A DNA stretch of 64,000 nucleotides. Source: Pedobacter metabolipauper. Lineage in GTDB: Bacteria > Bacteroidota > Bacteroidia > Sphingobacteriales > Sphingobacteriaceae. A program made the translations under genes and the position numbers. The stretch covers positions 559,601 through 623,600 of the forward strand of contig NZ_SNYC01000003.1 of NCBI RefSeq assembly GCF_004362715.1, in the 5' to 3' direction. Each line of letters starts with the position of its first letter. The first letter of the stretch is position 1. Below the pieces are notes generated by a model. It worked only from the letters and a program-made list of their open reading frames with translations. It made no database searches and had not been told where the DNA came from. Shown one piece after another: positions 1-9,341 of the stretch.

Positions 1-76
1 ACAATTTATCCGAAGCTAAAAGCAATTACAATTGCTCTCCTATGTCGATTGCTTTACAATAATATTGAACTATATT

Positions 77-1201
77 CTAAACCGACTTTAAAATTTCGAG
101 TACGGTATCAGTTACGTCGCCAAAGATGGAAATGCCTGCGGCACCATTCTGCATGGCATACTCCATTCCCGATTTTAATTCTTTATCGGATTTAAAGTCA
201 GGCAGATAAAGTCCGGCATATAAAGGAAACTTACCTTTGAGGCCATTGGTTCCTTCTTTAACTGCATCACCGATCCATTCCACAGGTTCTTTGTAGAAAC
301 CGTGATAGATCATTGGACACACTCCGCTCAGATTCCAGTTTAACCAATCCTGACGTACATTTCTACGTGCCACTTCCGGTGTAGGAAATACGGCTGCAGT
401 GATTGGCTTTTTATGTGTGCCGGCAACAACAGCCAGTTTGTTTACAATTTTAGTGATGGCATCGTAGCGGTATTGTCGCCATGAAAGGCTGGCATCCGGA
501 TGGGTTATAGATTTTAAATCTATTCCGCGGAAAGCCTTAAAACCGTCCTGACAAGTTTGGCAATAACAGAAATCATATTCCGGAAGTTCGCTGGTCTGAA
601 CAATCTTATAATTATCCCAAAGGTTAACGGGAAGGATGACATCACAATAGCGTACATAATCCAGGTGAATACCGTCTACATAATCTTTACTGAGAATCTG
701 CTGTACATCATCTTCCAGGTATTTTTGCACTTCCGGCTTAGAAGGACAAAGCCAGCGGTAATAATCTACATAAGGCGGGTGGGTGATGCAGCTTTTTCCA
801 TTCCTGCTAATGGCATACCATTCCGGATGGGCGGCCATTAATGAATCAATCCTCCTGTTCATGGTCCACATCCAGCGGTGCGCTTCAATCTTTTGTGCTT
901 TTGCTGCACGGTAATGCTTTTCGCTGTCTTCTTCAAAGAAGATCCCGCGAACACCAGCATCATAATATTTTTTATAGCGGATGGCAAGTTCCTGTTCCGT
1001 ATCGGAATGTTTGGGGTTGATCCATATCCAGTGCTTAGCATTGCCGGCAGGAGCTGTGGAACTCGGTTCTTCTGTAAAAGGCCTGGCGGTTTCTTTTTCT
1101 TTAGAAAGACTTACAGCAGAAGCTGTGCTGCTCAATGGGAGCGTTGTTGCGGCAAGGCCGGCAATGAGTCCTGATTTTACGAAATTTCTTCTGCTGGTCA
1201 T
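77..1201 (-). CDS. Secreted GHL10-like glycoside hydrolase (family 10-like, COG1649 type)
   Basis: Probable exported glycosidase of 374 residues. The N-terminus has a twin-arginine-like SRRNFVKSG stretch, then a hydrophobic segment to about residue 30, so Tat or Sec export is likely. The body resembles the GHL10/DUF187 beta-barrel: the HLDYVRYCD motif near residue 178 matches the family hallmark, and PMIYHGFY and GLYLPDF lie downstream. Substrate cannot be read from the sequence. It is the last gene of a three-gene minus-strand operon: its ATG overlaps the stop of the CBM9-like gene by 4 bases, which suggests translational coupling. Family placement is fairly secure; activity is inferred. Confidence 0.8.
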   Translation of the reverse strand: MTSRRNFVKSGLIAGLAATTLPLSSTASAVSLSKEKETARPFTEEPSSTAPAGNAKHWIWINPKHSDTEQELAIRYKKYYDAGVRGIFFEEDSEKHYRAAKAQKIEAHRWMWTMNRRIDSLMAAHPEWYAISRNGKSCITHPPYVDYYRWLCPSKPEVQKYLEDDVQQILSKDYVDGIHLDYVRYCDVILPVNLWDNYKIVQTSELPEYDFCYCQTCQDGFKAFRGIDLKSITHPDASLSWRQYRYDAITKIVNKLAVVAGTHKKPITAAVFPTPEVARRNVRQDWLNWNLSGVCPMIYHGFYKEPVEWIGDAVKEGTNGLKGKFPLYAGLYLPDFKSDKELKSGMEYAMQNGAAGISIFGDVTDTVLEILKSV

Positions 1202-2307
1202 CGTTTGATCGTTTTAATGAGTCCGTCCTGGTTAATGGTTAGAGACGTTTGTTCGTTAATTTTCAGGGTGATGTAAAATTGGCTGGCCGTTGCCTCCAGG
1301 ATGAGTGTGAACGGTTTGTCGGCAATCGCATAGGTATCAGACATAGCCAGTTCATTTAACGTGTTGGCATACTTGCCATTTTTCTGCTGATAATCCTTTT
1401 GCTTGTAATAGGCCAGCCACAAATATTCTTTCTGCTTTTCATAGTTTGGCTGGATGGTGTCTGTACTAAAATATAAATAGCCCCAGCGCTCCGGTAAATG
1501 CATGTTAATTACCCCTTGCGGCGACCACACCCAATTGCGTTCCGGCAAGCCCTTTCCTGCAGGGTCTTTCTTCTTGACGTATAGCCCGTTTACAATTTCA
1601 GTATCCCATTCAACCCTTGAAAAGTTAATGCGCCACAGATCACCATCTTTAGGGATCTTCGCGGTATGATCGGTTTTTATGGCTTCATAGGGGATGGCCA
1701 TTTCAACCGTCCAGCCCTGGTCAAGGTCTGTTGATTTATTGATCGTACCCTGAATCTTTACCGCAGTACGAAGTCCGCGGGCTTCCCAGTTATTCAATGG
1801 GGTTCCATTATTGCGGTATGGTTTATTCAGAAACAGATCCCAAACGGTGTTTAACGCATTTAACTCTATTTCCATATACTGATGGGTATCGTTATCCGGA
1901 TCCAAAAAAACTTCAAAGTCATTGTCATAAAAAATCACCTCATCATGTTTGCTGATGTTTGCCCAGACCTGTGGCTCTTTCATTTCTACGGCGATGTACA
2001 GTGATTCTTTGTCCCAGATCATTTTACAGCGGGTAGCCAGATGAGGTTTGGGTTTTTTATCTCCCTCAATATCTACGAAGTTATCCGTCCATGGAATATT
2101 TTTCCAGATGGTATCGTTTATATCACCATCAATAAGAGGCTTAACCGTCGTAAATCCCGCGGTATATTGCTTTGGCGGTGTAAAAAGGTTTTCATAACCT
2201 TTAAACAATTCCTGTGCACCTGCTGTATAGGTAACCAGGGATAACCCAAGGCACAATAATACCGGTCTTACTCCTTGCTGATTAAATCTTTTCCGCTTAA
2301 ATTCCAT
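1198..2307 (-). CDS. Secreted carbohydrate-binding family 9-like (CBM9-like) protein
   Basis: A 369-residue exported protein with a signal peptide ending near TAGAQ. Residues about 50-270 look like the CBM9/DOMON-like beta-sandwich of Bacteroidota: PLIDGDINDTIWKNIPWT, then LYIAVEM, FEVFLDPDND and the WTVEMAIPYEAI strand. The C-terminus is a short unassigned region. It sits between the esterase and the GHL10-like hydrolase, so a role in binding a glycan handled by both is plausible. The ATG used here overlaps the upstream gene by 40 bases. A TTG about 50 bases further in, behind an AAGGAG, would shorten the signal peptide, so the start is not certain. Confidence 0.8.
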   Translation of the reverse strand: MEFKRKRFNQQGVRPVLLCLGLSLVTYTAGAQELFKGYENLFTPPKQYTAGFTTVKPLIDGDINDTIWKNIPWTDNFVDIEGDKKPKPHLATRCKMIWDKESLYIAVEMKEPQVWANISKHDEVIFYDNDFEVFLDPDNDTHQYMEIELNALNTVWDLFLNKPYRNNGTPLNNWEARGLRTAVKIQGTINKSTDLDQGWTVEMAIPYEAIKTDHTAKIPKDGDLWRINFSRVEWDTEIVNGLYVKKKDPAGKGLPERNWVWSPQGVINMHLPERWGYLYFSTDTIQPNYEKQKEYLWLAYYKQKDYQQKNGKYANTLNELAMSDTYAIADKPFTLILEATASQFYITLKINEQTSLTINQDGLIKTIKR

Positions 2308-4748
2308 TCGTTATCATAAAAACCTGCATATTCAACTTCATTGGCACCATCAACCAGCATTTTTAACCGATAGATCATGATGTCCGGAAATCCGCTGCCA
2401 CCTGCAAAATACTGATTTGCATTGACTGCATTCATTCCATTGATCCCGCTTCCCGAGATTACCGATACAGTATTGGATTCTGTTCCGGCAATTGGCCATA
2501 TAAAATAGGTTCCCAGATCACCGCCAGTCCATTTTTTGTTGCCTGCAGTAATGCCAGCTGCCGTTACTTTGATCGGGCAATCGCCCAATAGTGTTTTCCA
2601 TGCCGCATTTGTGCTGGAGTTACCAATCAGCACGACATTTCTGCCTGCATATTTAGACTTTGAATATGCTTTATCGCTGATGATGTCTATTGCACCGTTT
2701 CCACGGTAATACCAGGTTTCTGCATCGAAACGTGCTTTATTTATACTCCATTCCTGTTCAGCTTTGGTTCCGCCAGTTGCGTAAACATAGACCATGTTCT
2801 TATTAAATCCTTCTTTAAAGGTTCCATAACGATGCGGGCCTTTTACTTTAGAACCCGGAGCTCCAACGATTGTCCATTCAGTAACTGTTTTCTGTATAAA
2901 CAGGCTGTCGGTATCGCTTTTAGTCGTGTATTTAATTGGATTTAGTCCATCCAGTGTCAGGGTTATTGCTTTATCCTTTCCGAAGTCGGCCAGCTTAATT
3001 TTAAGCAGCTGTACGTTTTCAACGGAACCGGAAAGTGTGCCTGCATTGAGGTTACGTGTCAGTTTAACCCGGCTATAGTTAAGCGGACTGACTTGCTGAT
3101 GAATCGAGATCCAATGGTTAGACGCAGAAATCCCAGGACTGGCGGTAGTAAAATCTATCGTATTGATTTCCTTTTCCGGTGCCAGTTTATGCCATTTAAA
3201 GAAATCGAAGATCGGTTTCCAGTCTACACTATGATCGCCGTACCAATGTGATCCGCCTGGATATTCATAATAGCTCAGATCAGCCTGGAAGCTGGCCAGC
3301 TGTTGTTTCATTTGCCGGGCATAGTTAACAGAAACAGTTTCATCGGCATCCCCATGGAGAATATAAACGCCCAATTGTTTGTAATTGTAGGCCAGTTTAG
3401 GAACATCGCTCTGGTTACTGGACCGTAATAAGATCTGTCCGATTGCAAATTTGCTGCTGTCTGGGATTAATCCGTCGGCAGATCCGTATCCTTTTAGCGT
3501 TGGATAGCCGGCACAAGGAGCGATGGCTGCCCATTTATCGGGATAGGTTGCGCCAAGAAACCAGGTACCGTGACCACCCATGGAGTGTCCGGTTAAATAA
3601 ATATGCTGTGGATTGGGCTTCAGGTCCTTTTTAGCCAGATCCAAAACCTCAAGCGCATCGAGGCGACCCCAGTCTTCCCAGTTAAAACCTCTTGGCCGCC
3701 TGTTGGTTGGCGTTACCAGGTCTCCCCAGTCCTTAGATTGGTAAGCTTTGGCTTGGCCGATGGCTTCTACACCAGCACCATGTACAGAAAGAAACAATGC
3801 TGCGCCTGGTTCCTGACCACCAACTTTAGGTGCTACTGCATAGTATTGAAGACTGCCGTCGATGTTACTTACGAATGTATTGATGTATTTATCTGCTGCA
3901 GAGACACTTTCTATATTAACCATTTTCAGATCCAGCTCTTTACCATTTTGAACCAGTGCAATGCTGCAGATGTTTATTCCTTTAGGAATTGCAGCTTCGC
4001 CATTTATGCTGAAATAAACCTTTCTGGTGGAGTACGCTGGAACGGTCTGCAGGTTGCTTTTCATTTCCTTTGCACCCAGTTTACTGATCATTTGCAGATT
4101 GGTTAGTGGTTTTGCAGTGGTATTGATGACTACTACAGCAGCTTTCAGGTTTTGTGCGGGTTTGCCTTCAATGATGTAGGGAAGGGTTGCATCCTGAACA
4201 TCCATGAAGATTGGCTTTGCAGGAAAGGTAAGGCTGGCCTGAATGTTCTGTCCGCGGACTAATACATCATTCTTTCCTTTTTTTAATTTTACCGGGATGT
4301 TTAGCCATCCGGAACTGTAAGGATCCCCGGCATGTGGTTCTTCATTGACATATACGGCGCTGTTGCCGCGGATATTTAATATCGCTACGGTTTCATTGGG
4401 AGAATTATAATCGAAATATACGTAGTTGGCTGCAGCACCTCTGCCTCTAAACCGGTTGGCCGTATCTGCTGTGATCTTTGTCCACTTTAATTCAGCACCA
4501 GTCCCAGTTTTACCGAATACCATTCCATCTGCTGGCTGGACCCATGTTTTTGTATACAGACTGTATGCAACCGGATCTGTATATAATGCTTCTCTTCCAT
4601 AACGTGCTCCTGCATTTACAGAAAGGCCTGTTTTGAAGTAGTAAATATCCTGTGCGAATGATGTATAGGAGCAGAATGATAAGAAAATTAGCACTAAAAA
4701 AGGCTTTAACTGCATTTTTGCAGCATTGATAATGGCATTTTTTTGCAT
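2268..4748 (-). CDS. Secreted alpha/beta-hydrolase (prolyl-oligopeptidase-like serine esterase)
   Basis: A large 826-residue exported hydrolase. A signal peptide ends at SYTSFAQ; the second Met (position 4715) would give a more typical signal and may be the true start. After an N-terminal beta-sandwich region, residues about 300-530 form an alpha/beta-hydrolase domain with the nucleophile elbow GHSMGGHGTW near residue 387, an Asp in HGDADETV and a His in GGSHWYGD, giving a complete Ser-Asp-His set. The C-terminal 290 residues are unassigned beta-rich sequence. It is first in an operon with the CBM9-like and GHL10-like genes, so it is probably a carbohydrate or ester-cleaving enzyme acting outside the cytoplasm. 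Substrate unknown. Confidence 0.78.
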   Translation of the reverse strand: MQKNAIINAAKMQLKPFLVLIFLSFCSYTSFAQDIYYFKTGLSVNAGARYGREALYTDPVAYSLYTKTWVQPADGMVFGKTGTGAELKWTKITADTANRFRGRGAAANYVYFDYNSPNETVAILNIRGNSAVYVNEEPHAGDPYSSGWLNIPVKLKKGKNDVLVRGQNIQASLTFPAKPIFMDVQDATLPYIIEGKPAQNLKAAVVVINTTAKPLTNLQMISKLGAKEMKSNLQTVPAYSTRKVYFSINGEAAIPKGINICSIALVQNGKELDLKMVNIESVSAADKYINTFVSNIDGSLQYYAVAPKVGGQEPGAALFLSVHGAGVEAIGQAKAYQSKDWGDLVTPTNRRPRGFNWEDWGRLDALEVLDLAKKDLKPNPQHIYLTGHSMGGHGTWFLGATYPDKWAAIAPCAGYPTLKGYGSADGLIPDSSKFAIGQILLRSSNQSDVPKLAYNYKQLGVYILHGDADETVSVNYARQMKQQLASFQADLSYYEYPGGSHWYGDHSVDWKPIFDFFKWHKLAPEKEINTIDFTTASPGISASNHWISIHQQVSPLNYSRVKLTRNLNAGTLSGSVENVQLLKIKLADFGKDKAITLTLDGLNPIKYTTKSDTDSLFIQKTVTEWTIVGAPGSKVKGPHRYGTFKEGFNKNMVYVYATGGTKAEQEWSINKARFDAETWYYRGNGAIDIISDKAYSKSKYAGRNVVLIGNSSTNAAWKTLLGDCPIKVTAAGITAGNKKWTGGDLGTYFIWPIAGTESNTVSVISGSGINGMNAVNANQYFAGGSGFPDIMIYRLKMLVDGANEVEYAGFYDNEWNLSGKDLISKE

Positions 4749-4967
4749 GGTTTGGTTTGTTGTTGAGAATTAGACTACTAAAATGAACATTTTATTGCTG
4801 ATTTGATAGTTTTTAATGGGTTGCAGATGTAAAAATCTAAATAGAATTCAGGTTGGGGTAGCCAGGGAACAAACTATAACTTGCGCAGAACATGAACAAG
4901 AATGTTACTTGGCCTAATTGTTGTTTAATATATCACAAATATTAGTAATCATATAAAACAATAAATT

Positions 4968-5846
4968 ATGAAACTTTATAAATCTGCACCATTGGTGCTA
5001 TTGGTAGCTGTACTTACACAGAGTTGCGTAAGCAATAAAAAGTATGCAGCACTACAGACCAGCTATAACGAATTACAAGAAAAGAGCCGGGACCTTAACC
5101 AAAAATATCAAGGTAGTCAGCAAGAACTTTCTGGTACCAGCTCCAGGGTAAAAAGTCTGGAAGAGCAAATTGCTTCAGAGCGTTCTAATGTTAAATCGTT
5201 ACAGGATGCATTGGCAAAATGTCTAAATTCCAGCAGCCAGGGAAATGTGAACATTTCTAAATTGGTAGATGAAATTAATGCTTCAAATAAATACATTCAG
5301 CACCTGGTAAATACAAAGAACAAAAGTGACTCACTTAATGTGGTGTTAACGAATAACCTAACCCGTTCATTAAGCAGAGAAGAGATTAAAGATGTCGATG
5401 TACAAGTGCTTAAAGGTGTAGTATATGTATCTCTTTCAGATAACATGCTTTACAAATCTGGTAGTTATGAAATTTCAGATAAAGCAGGGGAGACCTTGTC
5501 TAAAATTGCAAAGATCATTAAAGATTACAAAGATTATGATGTGCTGATTGAAGGTAATACAGACAACGTACCAATCGCAACGGCTACTATCCGCAACAAC
5601 TGGGACTTAAGTGCTTTAAGGGCATCTTCTGTGGTTCAGTCGCTTCAAAATACCTACGGTGTTGAACCTAAACGTTTGACCGCTGGTGGCAGAGGTGAGT
5701 ATAACCCGATTGCCGGTAATGATACGGAAGCTGGTAAAGTTAAAAACAGACGTACCCAGATCATCATTACTCCTAAGTTAGATCAGTTCATGGAATTGAT
5801 TGGTAAAGCTCCTGAAGCTGGCGGACAACCTGCCAAAACCAATTAA
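4968..5846 (+). CDS. OmpA-family lipoprotein with C-terminal peptidoglycan-binding domain
   Basis: A 292-residue envelope protein. The signal peptide ends in a lipobox-like LTQSC (Cys20), so it is probably lipidated and outer-membrane anchored. Residues 25-100 are a coiled coil. Residues about 165-280 are an OmpA-like domain: the GNTDN and NWDLSALRA motifs and the late NRR are the usual diaminopimelate-contacting positions of the family. It probably ties the outer membrane to peptidoglycan. It is monocistronic, with its own strong terminator just downstream. Confidence 0.9.
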   Translation: MKLYKSAPLVLLVAVLTQSCVSNKKYAALQTSYNELQEKSRDLNQKYQGSQQELSGTSSRVKSLEEQIASERSNVKSLQDALAKCLNSSSQGNVNISKLVDEINASNKYIQHLVNTKNKSDSLNVVLTNNLTRSLSREEIKDVDVQVLKGVVYVSLSDNMLYKSGSYEISDKAGETLSKIAKIIKDYKDYDVLIEGNTDNVPIATATIRNNWDLSALRASSVVQSLQNTYGVEPKRLTAGGRGEYNPIAGNDTEAGKVKNRRTQIIITPKLDQFMELIGKAPEAGGQPAKTN

Positions 5847-5862
5847 CCGGTATTATCAAGAA

Positions 5863-6237
5863 TTATAGTTCATCAACTCTTTCTATGCGGTTTTCTCCGG
5901 ATAGAAAGAGTTGATTTTTTTTGTCGTCTATATCAAAAGTGATGTCCATCTTATTTTCGCCTATATAGTCAATTGCCGCACAGAGTGAATATTCATTGAT
6001 ATCATAGCCGGCTTTAAATCTACCTCTGCCTTTTTCTGTAAACATGATGGTATCTGGAATGATGCTTACATTTTGTATTTTCCCCTTACCGTATTCATAA
6101 TCCAGGATTAGCTTTTCCAACGCGCCACTCTGGTCAATTTCTTTTTTAAGCCAAACTGCAGATGCGGCAGAATCATCTAATAAGTTTTTTGGTGCGGCTG
6201 TAGTAAGGTCGAAGTGTTTTGAATATAGGGTCATCAT
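5863..6237 (-). CDS. Hypothetical protein, 124 aa
   Basis: Small cytoplasmic-looking protein without signal peptide or membrane segment. It alternates charged and beta-prone stretches (YEYGKGKIQNVSIIPDTIMF, MDITFDIDDKKNQLFL) and may be a small beta-rich domain. I recognise no family. It converges on the OmpA-like gene, whose terminator stem encodes the last residues of this protein. Codon use looks like that of the neighbours. Confidence 0.6.
   Translation of the reverse strand: MMTLYSKHFDLTTAAPKNLLDDSAASAVWLKKEIDQSGALEKLILDYEYGKGKIQNVSIIPDTIMFTEKGRGRFKAGYDINEYSLCAAIDYIGENKMDITFDIDDKKNQLFLSGENRIERVDEL
5872..5922 (+). terminator. Rho-independent terminator of the OmpA-like gene
   Basis: Two perfect 15-base inverted arms (5872-5886 and 5901-5915) with a 14-base loop, followed by a run of eight T on the plus strand. 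It lies inside the last codons of the convergent minus-strand gene. Confidence 0.85.
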
Positions 6238-6395
6238 ATTGTATTTAATTGCTAATATCCGATAATAAATTTGTATCTTGCTTATCGGTTCCTGCCTCTT
6301 TTTAACTGGTCAATATTCCTTGTGAAGGATTCGTAAATGATTACCAGTTTGCTGCCTGATATTATCACCAGGTGATCGTTTCTATAAATTTTGAG

Positions 6396-6493
6396 TTAGT
6401 TTGGGTTCGGGTCGGGTTCGACTTGGGTTCGTGTCTAGTTGCTGTCTCCTTCGTATATACTTCGTGTCTCATTCGTATCTGGTTCGGCTATTA
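6396..6493. repeat. 11-bp phased TTCG repeat (about 8 units)
   Basis: TTCG begins at 6406, 6417, 6428, 6450, 6461, 6472 and 6483, and the one missing slot (6439) reads TTGC. The period is exactly 11 bases, with a loose unit TTCGTGTCTGG. Eleven is not a multiple of three, so coding constraint does not explain it. It fills most of a 488-base gene-free stretch (6238-6725). The rest of that stretch shows no convincing gene. Confidence 0.75.
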
Positions 6494-6725
6494 TCCTATA
6501 AGACACGATTCATACTGCTATTTGAGTCATGCTTATATGCTAGTTATTGTAGTGCCTAACTAGGCAGTTGATATGCCCGCCCGCCTCTGGAATCTGCTAA
6601 AAGGTATGATTGATCACCCTGACGGGATGCTAGGTGTATCGTTCATTTTAAAGAAAATTATAGGATGCTTCTATTTAATTAAAACAGAAGCATCGGGTAA
6701 CTGTTTTATTTGAAATAACACGATC

Positions 6726-6938
6726 ATGGAAAATCAAGATAAGAATAACCTCCACAACCAGGAAGATGTAAATCCAGGTTCAGCACTCGATAAACTAGTA
6801 AAAGATACAGATGCCGATGATTTGCCTGATACCAACGGAACTGGTTCTAATCGCCCGGTACCAACCTCTGGATCCGTGATCATTACCGATTCGGATGCCG
6901 ATGATGTTGAAGCGGACGATACTGATGAAGAAGCGTAG
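6726..6938 (+). CDS. Small acidic protein, 70 aa
   Basis: A 70-residue, strongly acidic, low-complexity protein rich in Asp, Glu, Asn and Pro (DTDADDLPDTNG, DSDADDVEADDTDEEA). No signal peptide, membrane segment or recognised domain; probably disordered. It is followed after 9 bases by the DUF2931-like gene, so they may be co-transcribed. Function unknown. Confidence 0.65.
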   Translation: MENQDKNNLHNQEDVNPGSALDKLVKDTDADDLPDTNGTGSNRPVPTSGSVIITDSDADDVEADDTDEEA

Positions 6939-6947
6939 ACCAGATCT

Positions 6948-8165
6948 ATGCAGAATAGCGCTAAAAAAATAAAGATATTAGGAATTGCTGTTGCGTTAGT
7001 TGCGGTTGTAGCTGCTTTGGTTTATTTGTTTAAACCAAAGGCTACTCATGCTGAGAATTTCAAATGGGGCACCGCTGTGAGCGACCGCTACCTGGAACCT
7101 GTTCATGTACTCGCTGCAAACTTTATTCTTCCGGATGGGGTTTCTGTCGGTGCATCTGATTTTGGAGCAGAGATAGATATGCCTGTAAGTGGCGAATGGT
7201 CGGTTGGAAATGGAAGTATGGGATCAGATCCTTGTCCGCTTCCAGAGAAGCTCTATGTGGACTGGCTTTCTCTTTCCGAACGTCTATGGTATAAAGGTGT
7301 ATTTAAGCTCCCTGTAGAGGAGATAAACACTATTTATGAGCAACTTAAAGGTAAGCAGCTTATCCTGGGATTGGCAGCTAAGGGTGGAGTGGTTCTTTGG
7401 ATTAACGGAACTGCAGGTAAAAAGCAAGTTGCATCATTCAAAGCAAACGCGTATCAGCCCAATTGGGAAGGGATGTATCCCAATGGAAAAGAAACGGAAG
7501 ATGAGTTTATAGATCGGGTGTATGCTAAACTTGATGCCGGGGAACGTAATGAGTTGGATTTCAGGCAATCCTTAAATAATCAGAAACCGGTAAATGGTAT
7601 TTTTACAGGCATTTATGAATTTATTACTGCACAAGAAGTTGATGGGCAGTTGATGATGATTGCCAGGAAGTATAAGGACACACTCGGACTGATGACTGCA
7701 CCAGAACTGGTTAGTGGTCTGGTACAGGGCGACCGGATCAGGCTAAGCTGGAAATCGAATATCTATACACCATCCGGCGATACGAGCAGTACTCCGAAGC
7801 AGCATGAACTCGCTATAAGTACTAAGCTGGTTAAGAAAGGGAAGCTGGCAAAGCTGATGAAAAAGGGGATGCCTAAATTAACTGCGTCTTATCATTCAGA
7901 AAGGCTTACTGAAGAGGGTAAGGATTTATTTTATCGTGTGCTAAAATATTACCTGGCTAATTCCACTGATCTATTGATCCGAAATTCTGTAGACAAATAT
8001 CACGACCCGCTGGTGTATGAGGTAAACGACTTCGAGATTAATGGGGATTCATTTTATGAGATTGTTATATTTCCAGATCTGCCTAAGCCGCAGTATATGA
8101 AAAAGGTTTATTATCATTCCCGTCATCTTTTTAACTTCCTTGAACTCCACGAATTAAATTACTAA
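6948..8165 (+). CDS. DUF2931-like membrane-anchored protein with extra C-terminal domain
   Basis: A 405-residue protein with one N-terminal membrane segment (about residues 8-28). Residues 38-240 resemble the Bacteroidota DUF2931 family: FKWGTAVSD near the start, LYVDWLSLSERLWYKG, and GLAAKGGVVLWINGTAGKK. Residues about 255-400 form a second unit whose pattern (KLVKKGKLAKLMKKGMPKL, GKDLF, YYLAN, KPQYMKKVYYH) recurs in the lipoprotein at 19068-19802. No enzymatic motif is visible. It is probably envelope-exposed, in a small operon with its two neighbours (gaps of 9 bases each). Function unknown. Confidence 0.75.
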   Translation: MQNSAKKIKILGIAVALVAVVAALVYLFKPKATHAENFKWGTAVSDRYLEPVHVLAANFILPDGVSVGASDFGAEIDMPVSGEWSVGNGSMGSDPCPLPEKLYVDWLSLSERLWYKGVFKLPVEEINTIYEQLKGKQLILGLAAKGGVVLWINGTAGKKQVASFKANAYQPNWEGMYPNGKETEDEFIDRVYAKLDAGERNELDFRQSLNNQKPVNGIFTGIYEFITAQEVDGQLMMIARKYKDTLGLMTAPELVSGLVQGDRIRLSWKSNIYTPSGDTSSTPKQHELAISTKLVKKGKLAKLMKKGMPKLTASYHSERLTEEGKDLFYRVLKYYLANSTDLLIRNSVDKYHDPLVYEVNDFEINGDSFYEIVIFPDLPKPQYMKKVYYHSRHLFNFLELHELNY

Positions 8166-8174
8166 CCTGATCTT

Positions 8175-8792
8175 ATGCGCTATCGTTCCTTAAAATTTTC
8201 TGTATTACTTTTAAATTTTCTGTTTATTTCTGTATTTGGTTTTTCTCAATCTACTGTAAAGAAAGACCTCTTTAATCATTTGATCACCAGGGTAAAGGGA
8301 GATCTGAATAAAGATGGGATTCCAGATCAGGCCACTGTTTTTCAGGATACCGTTAATGATCAATCACCGTACCGCCTTCAGGTCTTGTTTGGAAAGCCGG
8401 GTGGCGATTATCAATTGGTGATGACCAGTTTAAAAGCCATTTCTCCGCAATATCCTGGTGGTAAGAATGGATATGTGGATGGAGGTGGTTTTCGTTCACT
8501 GGAGATCAAGTCAAACGTGCTGACGATAAATGTTGATCTTCTTCGTGGCGGTTTCTGCAATAAGTTCAGGTATCAAAATGGTAATTTCGAGCTGATTGGT
8601 TATACAGGTGGTTTTTCTGACGGTCAGGGTTCTATGTACCATACCGACTACAATTTATCAACGGGACTACTTTTAGAAACGAAGGAAAATTATGAGACGG
8701 GAAAGATGCTGAGCAATACCCGTAAAATTGTAAAGGTAAGACCATTGCCAAAGCTTCGGGATTTTGAACCTGAAAGCGAAGTATATCACTAA
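8175..8792 (+). CDS. Secreted protein with FG-GAP/EF-like DxDxDG segment, unknown function
   Basis: A 205-residue exported protein; the signal peptide ends near VFGFSQS. The mature N-terminus has GDLNKDGIPDQATVFQDT, a calcium-type DxDxDG pattern common in secreted Bacteroidota proteins that describe a stored quantity or state. A similar layout is seen in the minus-strand protein at 25672-26331. No catalytic residues are recognisable. It lies 9 bases downstream of the DUF2931-like gene. Confidence 0.7.
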   Translation: MRYRSLKFSVLLLNFLFISVFGFSQSTVKKDLFNHLITRVKGDLNKDGIPDQATVFQDTVNDQSPYRLQVLFGKPGGDYQLVMTSLKAISPQYPGGKNGYVDGGGFRSLEIKSNVLTINVDLLRGGFCNKFRYQNGNFELIGYTGGFSDGQGSMYHTDYNLSTGLLLETKENYETGKMLSNTRKIVKVRPLPKLRDFEPESEVYH

Positions 8793-8862
8793 GCTGGTTA
8801 TAAAGTAGCGCATCACTTGATATTCATGGACTGCAAATCAATAAAATGTATTACATTACAAA

Positions 8863-9270
8863 GTGAAAATCATAGATGTTACCTGTGCAATAATTGTTAA
8901 TGCGGATCAGCAAGTTCTGGTTACGCAGCGTAGTGCGGCTATGAAGCTTCCTTTGAAGATGGAGTTTCCGGGCGGAAAAGTTGAGCCTGGTGAAACACCA
9001 TCTGCATGCCTGGTTCGTGAAATTAAAGAAGAACTTAACCTGGATATCTTTACGCTGTTTGAAATGCCTTCAAATACCCATTCTTATCCAGATATTACCA
9101 TAAACCTCATTCCATTTATTTGCGGCATTTGTGGCGGCAATATTGAGCTGAGGGAGCATGCTTCTTTTATGTGGACGGATGCCGCAGATCTGTTAGCGCT
9201 TGATTGGGCAGAAGCGGATGTGCCAATCGTTAAGAATTATTTATGTTCTGTAAAAGGTCAATTGTTATAG
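8863..9270 (+). CDS. Nudix hydrolase (MutT/8-oxo-dGTP diphosphatase-like)
   Basis: A 135-residue Nudix enzyme. Residues 38-60 hold the Nudix box (GKVEPGETPSACLVREIKEE), with all the metal-binding glutamates; the final Gly of the consensus is Asn here. Length and the FPGGK lead-in fit the MutT/CTP pyrophosphohydrolase-like group that removes oxidised nucleotides, but substrate range cannot be told from sequence. The start codon is GTG; there is no ATG at a family-like position. No operon partner is apparent. Confidence 0.88.
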   Translation: MKIIDVTCAIIVNADQQVLVTQRSAAMKLPLKMEFPGGKVEPGETPSACLVREIKEELNLDIFTLFEMPSNTHSYPDITINLIPFICGICGGNIELREHASFMWTDAADLLALDWAEADVPIVKNYLCSVKGQLL

Positions 9271-9341
9271 ATCCTGCATAGATACTATCTCCGCGTTACT
9301 GATGCAAACGGGGCAGGCGTAACCATGGGGAAGTATGGTTT

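Noticed and set aside
6372..6563. Open frame of 63 codons over the TTCG repeat
   Set aside because: The frame follows the 11-base repeat, has no protein-like pattern, and 11-base units cannot be coding-constrained.
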